Below are positions 24,737 to 35,799 of a stretch of 64,000 nt of DNA, piece after piece. The position numbers and the translations under genes were made by a program. The notes below the pieces were generated by a model. The model saw only the letters and a program-made list of their open reading frames with translations. It ran no database searches and had not been told where the DNA came from. Numbering within the stretch: the stretch's first letter is position 1; every line of letters begins with the position of its first letter. The DNA is from Casuarius casuarius (lineage: Eukaryota; Chordata; Aves; Casuariiformes; Casuariidae): the NCBI GenBank assembly GCA_003342895.1, contig PTFA01000160.1, forward strand, positions 196,782 to 260,781. Reading direction: 5' to 3'.

Positions 24737-24760
24737 CTGTAGGGAGAAAAAACAGATGCT
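24737..24760 (-). promoter_or_regulatory. Strong 3' splice site of the P2RY10 copy A coding exon
   Basis: Read on the minus strand, a pyrimidine tract (tgttttttctccctacag) ends in AG at 24738-24737, giving a coding exon with a 50-nt 5' UTR. This is an almost ideal acceptor and implies an upstream noncoding exon. Supporting transcript data are not available here. Confidence 0.65.
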
Positions 24761-24927
24761 GTAAAGCCAAAAACTTCTCAGTATTGTCCCACGTTGAATA
24801 AATGCACTTCAGTACAGAAACATAAGTTTTAAGTGAGACGGCTCATACTGTCAATGCATTTAGATGATAATGTTCTCATGGAAGGGTCCACCTGCCCTGG
24901 GGGGTATTTCTGTGCAGCTATGGTCCT

Positions 24928-24992
24928 ATATACTATATATATANAGAGAGAGAGTATATATACAGTATATATATGTGTATACATATATATAT
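24928..24992. repeat. TA/GA microsatellite cluster
   Basis: Imperfect TA runs surround a short (GA)n with an unresolved base, then TATATG/TATACA units. Simple sequence in the presumed first intron of copy A. Confidence 0.85.
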
Positions 24993-26459
24993 GCCTCAGA
25001 AGAGAGAGAACAGGGAACAGGTAGGTGATTTACTTGCCTGAGAAACAGATCACACTTATGGTCAAAGAGGACTGAAAACTCTCCCCACTTGGACTGGTAG
25101 CCGGGTTTGGGGCGCCGTGAGCCGGCGCACACCCCAGCCACCACAGCCACGTCTGAAAAGTCTGCACTGTCTTCCCTGTCCCTCCTCCTGAGCTCAGAAG
25201 CACCGAGGGACCAGCTAGGTAGAGCCTCAGCCCTGGAAGGGTCTGAGCTGGAGCTGACTTACAAAAACGTTATATATGTTTATTTATTTTATATAGGGGT
25301 GCATGTGTATGTGGCTGGAGAGCACGTGTGCGTGGGGAAGGTGCAGAGCCCGACCTCTCCTGGCGTCTCCCGCGCGGCTCAGAGCAGGCTTGCTCTGTGC
25401 GAGGGCGGCTGGAGATCCTGCCCTCCGCCATCCTCGCGTTGCCACATGCTCCAGGTGCTCCCTCCCTCTTCTGCTAACGCTGGGCCACTTCTTCAGCGCC
25501 CCGGGGGTTTCTCTCAGGAGCATTTGGATTTTATCGCATGCAATTTTCTGCAAACTCCTGTGCGACTGGTGCTCTCTGGCAGGTCTCCAGGTAGTTCGGG
25601 AGGGACCATAAGCGAACGCAGACGTGGAGCGGACCGAGCCGCTGCCGTTTGGAGCTGAGCGGAGGCTCGACGCGAACCGGCAGCAAGGGCAGCGATGGCC
25701 GCGAGTGATGACGGTGCTGGCGGGCGGCGGGCTGCGGCGGGGGCCGGCGATGGAGAGGCGCAGACAGATCTATCAGCGCTCTGGCTCCAGGTTCAAGAGT
25801 GGATTTAAAAACTAATAGCTGACCGAACGCACACAGCCTATCTGTCAGTGCTGCTAACTCAATTTCGGTTCTCATGGCACATTACGCAGGCATCATGTTG
25901 TAGCAACGGGAATTATCTTCCAGCAACAACTGAGGACACGGGGGAAGATAAATACATTTGTCTGTTAGTTAGACCAGAAATTCATTTCATCTATTTACCG
26001 TTTCTCCTCCTATCGTCAATGCGGAGGGTATCTGTGGATCATCTGTGGGTCACAGGTGCTCGCTCAGGTCTCCAAGACGCAATGAATTTGATGAATCTCG
26101 CTATTCCTGAGCAAAGCCCGTAGGGCAGCTCTGCTTTTTAGGCAGCAATGGTAACGCGGGCAGCGGGCTACAAAACCCGGCAGGGTCTGCAGTGGCACTG
26201 GGGCAAAGCGGTGCAGTTCTGCTCTTGGGGACGGGGTGTTGGACGCGTGGTCTTGACTGCAAGGTGTCACAGATGGCCCGTGGCCATGGGCGTCCTCCTC
26301 ATCTCGCAGTTGGGGACAGGAGCCCCCGCAGCCGGTGCCGACAACCTTTCTCGGGGTACTTACGTCCCGATTTTTGAACCAAGTCCTTGCGAAACTGGGT
26401 CCTCTTACTTACTTATTTCTTCTCTTTTGGGATGTAAAAATGAAACACTGAAGTGAAAC

Positions 26460-27240
26460 CGCCCGCTGCATGAACGTGCCCTCTGGCCAGCGCGGGCGCC
26501 CGGCCCGGTGACCTCCGGTCGGAGGGTTTCTCCTTTCCCTGCCAAACCGGAGCCGCGGGGGCAGGCGGGGACGGGGACGCCCGGCTCGAGGTGGCGGCGA
26601 GAAGCAAAACCTCGTTTCCCGGCATCCCGCGAGGTTCCCGCGCTCTCGCTGCCTGCCCGAAACCCCGAAAGGAAGGAGCCGGCGCCTCGAGGACGGGCGG
26701 GTGACCACGAGCGGTCCATGTTCGTGGCACTGAGGTTTTTCAAGCCTGGCAAGAAATTGTGAGGCTTCGCCTTGATTTTTCCGCAGAAAATCCGGAGACA
26801 ATGTCTTGGGGAGCTCTTCTCTGCACGGCTCCTGCATCCTTCTCCCTCCATCCCTCCCTGCGTCCCAGCCCAAATCCTGACGCTGCTCTGGGCAATCGCT
26901 GTGCTGCTTTTTTTCAGTTTTTGGTCTTTGTGCCGAACCCAAGCGCCTGCATCACGCGGCAGTGCCGGCGCGCTGCTCTCGGAGCCGCCGCTTTCGGTTG
27001 GGTTGGCCAACGCTTCCCGGGGCACCTGGCGAGAGGTGCGGCCTGGGCTCCCGCCCGTCTCACTCCGGGCAGCGCTTCCCAAAGCAGCGAGCGTTTTATT
27101 TGTTATTCTTGTTGCTCGGTTTGGACTCGGCGGGGAACTTTCTCTCGCCCCGAGTCCCTCCACGTCCTGCCACGGTTTGCCACCGGTGACGCTGGGCCGG
27201 GGCAGAGTCCTCCCAGGGCCCCCGTCCCACCGCCTGCACC
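26460..27240. promoter_or_regulatory. CpG island upstream of P2RY10 copy A
   Basis: The segment is CpG-dense and lies 1.8-2.5 kb upstream of the copy A start on its own strand. Minus-strand donor-like sequences (GTAAGT at 26363 and 26412) sit at its downstream edge but have weak exon-side matches. It is a plausible promoter or enhancer for copy A. The 252-codon minus-strand frame here is Arg/Ser/Gly-rich and is treated as an artefact. Confidence 0.35.
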
Positions 27241-28303
27241 AGCTTTCGGTTCAGTGACTCTGGAAATTGCAGAAAATACTCCTGGCAACTCCTTAATCAC
27301 TGTGCCATTGCTTTCTTTTCCTCCTATTTTTTTTTTTTATTGCTGAGTTTCATCCAGCTGCACGCTGAAATTAATTCCTGGGCTGGGATCTTTACAGTCC
27401 CGCTGCAGAGAGGGAGGGCAGGAAGGTTTTGCCACCGGGAGAAGCAGAGGTGGATGTAGCCCTGCAATTTTTTAATCAACAGCTGATTTTTGCAACTCGT
27501 TAGCAGCTTAAGACCGCGATGGTAATACCCCTGTTTCTTTTTCTGAGTGTGTTAGCAGTTTCTTTTTCTAGATCCGAATGCGGCTGTCGTGATTGAAAAT
27601 TGAAATGGTTATTCTGAATCACTGCGTGCCCCACCCAGCCCTGCATTTCTGCGGTATTGCAGTTACTGCTCCCAGATTTACGGGCACGCTTGCCCTCATC
27701 TTTTCCATGTACTTGTTCTTCAAAGAATGACGATGCCGCCCTCCAAGCTGCACCGCCGAGGAGCCCCAGCGCTGGGGAGCCCTCGGCCGAAGCAGAGCCC
27801 GCTCGCTACGGCACAGCGTCCTCCCTCGGATCGGCTCAGATCCTTGGATGTTGGAAGGAAAAGCAGTCTAGTAAAAAAAAAATAAATCTGCTTTTGGCTT
27901 GAAATAAGTTTTTCTAAAGCTTCTCATTTTAAGCAGCGGAGGCTTTCTGGACCTTTTGTTTTAGGCAGTAATTTCATTTGCTTTTTCAGTCCAGGCACAA
28001 ATAGAAAACATGTAAACAGAACGGATCGGCTGTAGTAGCTTCTGTCAGTCAAAACGGTCTTGAAGTATTTTCTGTGAAACAGGCTTTCCCTGTTCACCGC
28101 TGCGCACAGCAGGCTTGTGCTCTAATGCGCTGTTCTCCGCTCCCAGCCCTCCGGAATTACAAGAAATAGGAATAAATTGCCACTGTCCAAAGCTGCTGGG
28201 GACATTGCCCCAGCGTTTGTCGGGTAAGACCTCTTGGAAAAACGCAGATGAAAATATTGCTCAAAATCGTGATAGCTTATGGAGAAAACGTTAGAGAAAT
28301 CAG

Positions 28304-28390
28304 GCTTACCTTCCCGCAAGTCCCATCCTTCAGGGGGGTGACATCCATACTAGCGAGCGGGAGGAGCGAGCTTTCTGCTTTTATTTGCTA
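28304..28390 (-). promoter_or_regulatory. Candidate noncoding exon and donor for P2RY10 copy A
   Basis: On the minus strand GGGAAG is followed by GTAAGC (GT at 28309-28308), a strong donor match 3.6 kb upstream of the copy A acceptor. A TATA-like ATAAAAG lies at about 28385-28378, and ETS-like (aggaaat) and CRE-like (tgacgt) motifs lie further upstream. An alternative donor is at 33575. The assignment is speculative. Confidence 0.3.
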
Positions 28391-29062
28391 CAACTTTTCT
28401 CCGAAATCCCAGCCCCAAAGATCCTTCTCTCAACTTCAGCATGTCGAGGGAAATTTCAGAGCGCTGAAATCCTGCCGGCATCTGCAGACCGATACAGTGT
28501 CTGTAGAACAGGAAATCCTGTATTTTGTTTCTCTTCGCCACACAAAACGTGTACAGTTAATGACGTTAAAACAACTGGAAAGACGATGACATCATTTGAT
28601 CCAACTGCAGCGTGATTTAGGACTCGGGCACAGATTTCTTTTCTTCTGTTTGCACAGAACATGTGTGTTGTAATGATTTGTGCATTCGTGCCTTCAGCCA
28701 AGCTGGTTTTGCTTTTATCTGCAATCACTTGCCACTTGCTTGCTAAAAACGATGAACCACAGAAACAAAAATCTTGCAGGAAGCACTCACTAAAGTAAAA
28801 CTGAAAAGCGTATCAGGAGAAATTCACTGCAAGGTAGTAATTTTCCTCCCTTTCCTTCCTTTCCTCGGGAGTTTTGTTAGCCTTGAGGCGATAAAGGGTA
28901 TAGGCTAAAGCTTTTGAGGGTTTAGGCTTTATTCCTGAAATAATATGATGGTTTAGGGTTGGGAGTTTCCCAAAACACTTACTTTCTAAAAAAGTGTGCA
29001 TCACCCCCAAATTCAGTGGTGCCTTTCTTCTTTCTACCTCCTTCAACTCCTTTCCTTTGGAG

Positions 29063-29190
29063 ATATATATAAATATATACATAAAATTAAAAATCACACC
29101 TATATATGTGGGGTATATATATGTGTGTGTGTGTGTGTGTGAGATTTTTTTGTATAAATATATGTGCGTGTGTGAGTGAGAGTGAGTGAT
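29063..29190. repeat. TA/TG-rich microsatellite cluster
   Basis: Imperfect (TA)n blocks and a (GT)n run of about nine units, followed by mixed GTGA units. Simple sequence. Confidence 0.85.
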
Positions 29191-29420
29191 TCTTAATTCT
29201 TCCACTGCCCGCAGAAGACCTGGAAATGAAACCCTCCCTTCCGGACTATTGCGATCAGTATATTCATACGTTGCCTATACGATATGTGCATACGTTGTAG
29301 TGTGACTTATGACTCATTTGCAGTTGGACAGCGTTACATAATATGTAGTGTCACATCTTATGGCCCACTGTTTGCAAAGATGGCACGGCTGCTGGCACGC
29401 TTCCCTTTCTTATTGTATAT

Positions 29421-29472
29421 AAAATATACATAAAATTACTTTTTCTAAAATATACATAAAATTACTTTTTCT
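29421..29472. repeat. Perfect 26-bp tandem duplication
   Basis: Units at 29421-29446 and 29447-29472 are identical and contiguous. Each begins with aaaatatacat and ends with tactttttct. A poly-T run follows. This is a short, apparently recent local duplication. Confidence 0.95.
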
Positions 29473-32400
29473 AGTTTTTTTTTTTCATTGGTTGTTTGAC
29501 CCCACCAAGGGAGCAGAAACATGACTGAGGAAGAGAAACGGAGGAAGGAAGCCACCTTCCCGGGATGCGACGGCGGCGGCACAGCGCGTGCCCCGCGCCG
29601 TGAAGCTTCGCTCCGTGGCTCAGCGTCCTCGCAAAGAGCACGGGGACGGCAGCTCCTCGCCGTCAGCCCGGGGTAGCTGCGGGGGTATTCTGCTGGTTTC
29701 CGAGGAAAACGTATTTTGGAGGAGGTCCAAACAGGTGTTACACCAACACTTATAGACATATCTATGGCTTCTGCATTACTGCGTGTGAAGCCACCGTTCA
29801 AACGGAGCCTGCTTACAAAAAGGAGCCTGCAGAGCCCCCGCGTCCCATCTCAGCCGACAGCGAAGCCCCGACCTGGCAGGGTGAGCATTGCTTGACATTC
29901 AAGGTTTTCTCCCTGTGCATCGTTTTCAGCAGCTGTTGCAGATCCCTGGCAGCAGGAACGATGCTCAGGTGTTTGCTGCAGCATCCATAAATTCGTAACA
30001 GGAGCTGGGTGCCCTTCCAGGGCAGCTCTCTCCAGGGCTTGGAGGTTTCTCCCAGATGGAGCAGCTATCTTATCAGGATATCTGGGCTGGCCTTCCTGCT
30101 TCTGCGACCGAGGCACACGTCCAGCATCCTCTCCAGCAGCGCTGCGCCCTATTTATAGGCACCTACTCAGAGGGGTGGTGGGGCTGGAGGGTTGCTGGCC
30201 GTCAGCCTGCAGCGAGGGCTGGACTCGTGCCTTGGGTTCGCAGCCGTGCTGGGTTCCTTCTCTGCTTGTCAGCTCACCGCCGTGCTGTGCAGAAGATGGT
30301 GGCATCCTTGGCCATGGAAGGTCAGTGGGTTGATGAGCATTACGCCTGTCCCTTCAACATATACTAAAAAAACCTCTTTGTTCTTCTTTCAGCTGTGTAT
30401 ATATCTTTACTCAGCTCTTCTGGCTCGTTACTAATGCCAAATGTGTATTTTATGGTATGCAATTTTGCATTTTTAAAGGCAGAAGATAAAAGGAATTTTT
30501 AAATATCTGTGAAACTTTATTTAAGGCCTTTGATTCTCTGCCTTCAGGCTGGTATCCTGTGGGCAGAAGGCCAAGTGCATATAATGGGCATCTCTTTAGC
30601 CGTGCTGCATCTGGTCCTATCTGACAGGATGCACCTGAAGGATGTATGGAAAAACAGGCCTGGGCTTTTCGGGAGGAAGAGCTCTTATCCACACAAAGAG
30701 CAGCTCAGCCTTGTGCAGAGAGCAGGGGGCTCGGAGGTGAGGTACCGCTTGGCTCTTGGCACCGTGCAAGTCGGGTGCTGGTGGCCCGCTGCGTACGGCT
30801 GAGTTTCACCGTTGCACCCAAGTGGCTTGCACAGAGGTAGCGTTTTTAGGAGGCTTTGATTTATTTTAGAGCAAATAAGTGTCAGTTACTCTCGACTTTT
30901 CCAGATTAAGCCCTCGTGTAAACTGTAGACCAGGGATTTCTGGATGTGTCTCCAAAACCTATGAAATAGAACAGAGAATTTTCATGCTTTTTGAATTGCC
31001 TCCTCATTTTTGAGCTGCTATCCTGTATTTACAGCATCTCTTGATTTTTCTCTGCACAGAGAACTGGTAATTTCCTTTAGGGAAAGGCAATAAAGCTGAG
31101 GTGCTCACAAAATCCTGCCGCTCGAACTGAGGCTGGAAGAGAGGCATTACGTACCGTGAGTTTTGCCCATGGTTCTGTTTCTTTCCAAGTGCGTTTGGTG
31201 TCGTGCGCGGGGGCCCCGTTCTCATAGACAGACCTACGGGCTGGGGCTGGGAGAGGAATTATTGGCACTCTAATATCAGTTAAGATAGGAGGACAACTTG
31301 CTGACCCTGCAGAGGGAGGAGTTTTCTTTTGCTAGCAGATGCGATGCTCCTGGATGCAACATAAACTGTCTTCTGCCCCGTGCGAGTGCCAGGGAAGGGG
31401 AACACATCAGGCACTGGTTTTGCCCCCGCTTTCTGCTGTCATCTGTAAAAGGGACTGGTTTTGTGTGGGTCTGAGGGAGCTCAGAGAGCAAGCGTGAGTG
31501 GTTGAGGCTGAGGGTACTCGGGGATGCTGTCGTGGTGACAGGGATGTCACCCTTATAGAGCCACTAACTGTGTTTATATTGACGTTGACTCATTCTTCCC
31601 AGGAATCGGGGTAGATAAGCACAAAGCAGCCTCGGAGGAAGTAAGAGAAAAGAGAACATGTTGCTCCCCGTGACTGCTCTCATGAGCCTGGGGACCTCAA
31701 GTCTCACAAAAAGTTATCTGTACTCCCCAGGGCATTCCCCCAAAAAGCCTTTCCTTGCAGAATGCAGCGTTCAGGGTGGGGGAGCAGCTGTCACTTCCCA
31801 AAATTGCGAGGCCACGTTCCCCTGCCACTTCCACATCTCAGCCTTGAGCATGCGGAGGACTGTCCTTACCCATTCCAGCCCTCCCTTAAATGGTGCTAGT
31901 GCTTTCTCAAGCCACATAGGTTTGGATCTACAAAATGATTGTTGGATGAGACGTAGTCTTCACTTCCACAATCATCCCTGCAACATAAAAATGACACTGG
32001 TCAGTTGTCTTCAACCAGTCGTGCCCCGTGCTGGGACACGGACAGCCCCAGGGTTGTGACAGGCAGCTCTCCCAGCACCGCACCTATTCCAGCAGGGAAA
32101 GGGTGAAAAGCTGTCCTGCTCTGCAGCACCCCTCTGTCCCCAAAACATGGCTAAAGCCAGCTTAAGTGTTATAGTTTAAAAATAGGAAAAAAAAAAAAAT
32201 CTTACTCGACTGGGGTGAAAACCTTTCTGTAGGCAGGTAAGCAATCTGCTTAAGGATAGCAAAAGTTGGTAGAGGTCGATGCACTTCGTCATGTGAAAGC
32301 AAGTCTGTGATTTATGTGATGGAGAAACTGGTCTCGTTTGGCTCTGCAGGCGTAAGTGATAACTATAAAACTCAGCTTACATTTGCCAAAATGCGTTTAT

Positions 32401-32769
32401 TTTTTAAGCATCAATCTTTGGAAGGAAAAATGTAGAACAAGCTACACAGTTACCACAGCAGTGTCTTCAACTTGTTTTCACTCCATAAATGCAGAATTGT
32501 TTGAGAAGGAAATTGCAGTAAGCAGCTCCCAGCCACGTGCTAGGTGATCAAGGTCTATAAAACCCTCAAAACAGCCATCGAAACTACAGTCTCATTCACA
32601 GACGATATCGTACAGCACCTAGCTCATGAGAAAGCTGCTAAGCTGGCAAGAATTGCGTTATACATGCTTGACTATACCTGAGCATCACCCTGTGCTCACA
32701 TTTTGAAGGGATTACCTGCAGTGTGTAAACGTGTATGTATTTCACTGGCGTAATAAACCACCCAGTTAA

Positions 32770-32830
32770 ACCAGTGGAAATATTTCCATTGATTTCAATG
32801 GGAGATGGACTGTTCACTTACTCGGCAGTT
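32770..32830. repeat. Fragment of ancient 'ttcaatgggag' interspersed repeat
   Basis: The sequence 'ccagtggaaatatttccatt' continuing into 'gatttcaatgggaga' carries the imperfectly palindromic core found in many amniote genomes. It resembles fragments near 7.64 kb and 49.47 kb. The exact family is unknown to me. Confidence 0.4.
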
Positions 32831-33574
32831 TTCTCGCTAGAAAACTTGAAACTTGCAAGAATACACTGTTCTTAAAAGCTATTTCCTTCAGATAAGCACA
32901 TTTCAGTCCTCTCACTTACGTACATGCAGGATTAAATTCATCAAACTATAGACCCGAATCATCTTTTTACAAATGGGAGAACTACAGTAGCTTATTCTAT
33001 AGAAACAATATGTCTTCAGCGCCTTTTCGAGGAACTCTGGTGTCACGGTTATCGAAACCTGGCTGTCGTTTGCCTTTCCCCACTCCGCTGTGTGTAAAAC
33101 TAATACGCAGAAAATCTTTGCTTGAGTCAAAACGTGACAAAGTGGAATTAAGTAGTTAGATTTCAGTTATACTTAGCAAGTGTTTCTGAAATTTCTTGTA
33201 TTTTATAGCAATACATGAAGTGCTGCCGCTGATGCTTGCTGAGAATTGCTCAGAAAGCTTTTGAAAAGCCGCAGGTTTTCCAAAGGGAATAAATCGGTGC
33301 CAAAACTCCGCCCAGCCATCAGCACGCCGAAACCCTGGAAGTTACACAAACTGGGTGAATGCGGCTTAAAACCTGTGGCTTATTTAAAGCACTTTGGGCG
33401 TAAATGGACTCCAGCCTTGCGACTGCTTTTAATATATTCATCGTTAATGAAGGCATAAAAATGTGAACATTAAGAATGTGACAGTGGCTGATGGGAAAAA
33501 TATCTGTGAATAATTTACTCAAGGAAATTAGCCATTGCTCGATTGGTAAAATCATCTCGGCAAGGGCACCTTAC

Positions 33575-34020
33575 TTTTTTCAAAGATTTTCCAGCTGATT
33601 TTGCTGGGGATGGATTTCACCGTAAAACCATCACAGATCCCCTTGGCCCGAGACAGCCGTAGGCAGAACAGCGCGAGGACTCGCACGGTGCCCCGGGGGG
33701 TTAAATGCAGCCGCGGCGGTGCTCAGCCCGGAGCAGAGGGGCTCCCGGGCGGTCCGGAGCCCCGCGTCCCGCTGCGGAGCAGGCAGCAAGGCGGTGGGAG
33801 CGGGGGCTGGTCCGGCGCCCCGGAGCGGCTGCGGCGGCGCGGGGAGAGCTCGCCCGGGGCTGCAGGTCACGGGCTGCGGCAGCGGCGGAGAACAAGCTCG
33901 GAGCAGGGCGAGGGGAGGCGAAGGATGGAGGCAGGAAGGGGGGAAGACGAATGCAAGCGCTGCGACTCGTGGCGTGGGCTTGAAGTCGGCAAACGGAGGC
34001 TGCCGCATCGGAGCAAGCCG
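33575..34020 (-). promoter_or_regulatory. CpG island with downstream donor-like site between the P2RY10 copies
   Basis: A compact, CpG-dense island at about 33650-34000 is followed on the minus strand by GTAAGG (GT at 33574-33573). This arrangement would suit a first exon of P2RY10 copy A, with an intron of about 8.8 kb. No TATA box was seen. It competes with the candidate at 28.3 kb. Confidence 0.3.
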
Positions 34021-34488
34021 TGAACCTTCCACGTGCCGCATCCCTGAGTGCAGAGACCTGAAACAGTCGCTGATGGTTGTTGGCCATTTTGGGGTTCTTA
34101 CGTGCACTGCACATTTTCAGCTGGGAAGACGCTTCAGCGGATGTCAGTGTGCGACTGTCTCCAGCTTGGTCATCGAACCACTAAAACTGGGAAAATAGGA
34201 AATCCCAGCGAAAGCCTCATTGCTCCCTTCTGCACCTCCACGGTCTGGCCGGGTCGGGCGTGGGCATCGCGTCAGCGGGCGCAGTCACGCCGGCTGGGTC
34301 GCTCCTCGGCTACTAACATGCTGGTCTTAAACAAGTTTTTATCGTGTGTAAATCAAAAGATTTCCACCGCCACATATCTCCCCTGAAAAAGCAGTCTTGC
34401 AGGATCTTCCACAAAGGTGGTAAACGAACGTCACGGAACAGTCTCGGATTGCATATGAAATATCTTGTTACTCTTTTAAGCCGTCTTT

Positions 34489-35511
34489 TCACTCCTTAAT
34501 CGATGAGGCGCTTTCTTTGCTCATGAGCCGGCTCCTGATGACCATGCTGCTGTGTCTCGATATCTGATCCTGAAACTCTGAATTCATAAAGAAATACAGG
34601 ATTGGATCCAAACAGCAGTCCAGACTTGCAAGACTTAAGCAAAAGGGTTGGGTGTAAAGAGTGATGCTACGTAAGAAACAGTCTGTAATAACGTTTTCTT
34701 TCACCATCATGTAGAAAAAGAAGTTGATGTGGTACGGTGCAAAGCACACGAAGAACACGATGGCGCACATGGAAACCATCCGTAAAGCTTTCTGCCTCTC
34801 GCCACTGTTTTGCGGCGGTATCTGAAATCCCCGAAGGGAAACCTTTGTTTTCCAGGTGCAGAACAAGATGATAATGAGAGGGCCCACGAACCCGAAGACC
34901 TCCGCCGTCGCCGTCATCAGCACCGTGGCCACNTTGCTGTCGATCTGCCGGACCTCCAGGTCTGCGAAGCAGGTGTTGGTGCTGTTGGCGAGGCCGTAGC
35001 TTCGCATGATGGGAAACGGGGAGCAAGCCGCCCCGACGAGCAGCCACACCGCGGCGCTGATGGCCGCGTCGTACCGCCGCTTCCACTCCTTGGCCTTGAA
35101 GGGCTGGTACAGGAAGAGGTACCGCTGGATGCTGATGCAGGTGAGGAAGCAGATGCTCGCGTACATGTTGAGGTACTTCAGGTAGAAACACAGTAAGCAG
35201 AGGAACCTCCCNAAAGGCCACGTGTGGTTAATGTAATAGTATATTCGCAGCGGCAGGGAGAGGACGTGAGCCAGGTCGGCCACGGCCAGATTGATCATGA
35301 AAATCACAGCTTTGTTCTTCTTGCTGATGAAGCGACACAAAACCCACAGGGCAGTGCTGTTCGCCAGAAGCCCGGGTACGAATATGATGGTGTAGGTGCT
35401 TGCATACAGGCTGTACTTAAACGTTATCACAGGATCAGGACAAGTTCGGTTGCTCTGTGTCATGACGGGGCTGCTGGAGACGTTCGGCGCGGGATAGAGC
35501 GCGTGGGTCAT
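34489..35511 (-). CDS. P2RY10B: P2RY10 copy B (P2RY10B-like), lysophospholipid receptor
   Basis: A 340-residue class A GPCR in one exon, second member of the P2Y10 pair. In mouse the comparable gene encodes the LPS2L lysophosphatidylserine receptor, and in humans that locus is a pseudogene (family knowledge); here the frame is intact. Visible features are N-glycosylation sites at N10, N21 and N176, TM1 about 36-60, TM2 LAVAD, TM3 IQRY, loop-2 C181, TM6 CFAPYH, and TM7 DPILY 302-306. The C-tail RSRLMSKES is the usual mammalian P2Y10 ending, so copy B may be the more orthologous copy. Two codons have N calls (TTN, Phe/Leu; AAN, Asn/Lys). The open frame continues upstream to 35733, but a splice acceptor lies 2 nt before the chosen ATG, so the upstream part is intronic. 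An internal ATG at residue 17 is an alternative start. Confidence 0.92.
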   Translation of the reverse strand: MTHALYPAPNVSSSPVMTQSNRTCPDPVITFKYSLYASTYTIIFVPGLLANSTALWVLCRFISKKNKAVIFMINLAVADLAHVLSLPLRIYYYINHTWPXGRFLCLLCFYLKYLNMYASICFLTCISIQRYLFLYQPFKAKEWKRRYDAAISAAVWLLVGAACSPFPIMRSYGLANSTNTCFADLEVRQIDSXVATVLMTATAEVFGFVGPLIIILFCTWKTKVSLRGFQIPPQNSGERQKALRMVSMCAIVFFVCFAPYHINFFFYMMVKENVITDCFLRSITLYTQPFCLSLASLDCCLDPILYFFMNSEFQDQISRHSSMVIRSRLMSKESASSIKE

Positions 35512-35513
35512 TT

Positions 35514-35537
35514 CTGCAGGGAATAAAAACAAAGGTC
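35514..35537 (-). promoter_or_regulatory. 3' splice site immediately before the P2RY10 copy B ATG
   Basis: On the minus strand a pyrimidine-rich run (tttgtttttattccctgcag) ends in AG at 35515-35514, leaving only two bases before the ATG at 35511. This fixes the start codon and implies at least one upstream noncoding exon. Confidence 0.65.
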
Positions 35538-35799
35538 NTAAAGGCAAAGGCACTGCAATAGTTATATTTACATTTGCATCTCTTTTTTGACTATTCAGTA
35601 GAAAGTAGAGGTTTGGAAATGTCTTCTGTATAAAGCATATCACTTTATTATTCAAGGCTACCACCTCAGAGGTCTCCCACCGCTGCTGGGTTGCCGGAGC
35701 TGCCGCTGTCAGTCCCCTCGCTGTGCTCCGCATGCCCCACCGAGGGCTTTGCTCCTGTCACCATTCGTCAAGCAGAGAGCTCACGCGCTGAGAGACCGA

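Larger units (their letters stand above)
28730..33570. other. Intergenic interval between P2RY10 copies; no gene recognised
   Basis: Apart from the microsatellites and short repeats listed separately, this stretch shows no coding sequence, RNA gene or identifiable transposon body. Confidence 0.55.

Noticed and set aside
26405..27163. Minus-strand open frame of 252 codons
   Set aside because: Composition-driven frame in a CpG-rich block, with no recognisable motif or splice support as a coding exon.
28994..29205. Ile/Tyr/His-rich small frames on both strands
   Set aside because: Derived from TA/TG microsatellites.
35512..35733. Upstream extension of the copy B reading frame (74 extra codons)
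   Set aside because: A good splice acceptor lies 2 nt before the chosen ATG and the upstream peptide has no receptor features, so this part is intronic.
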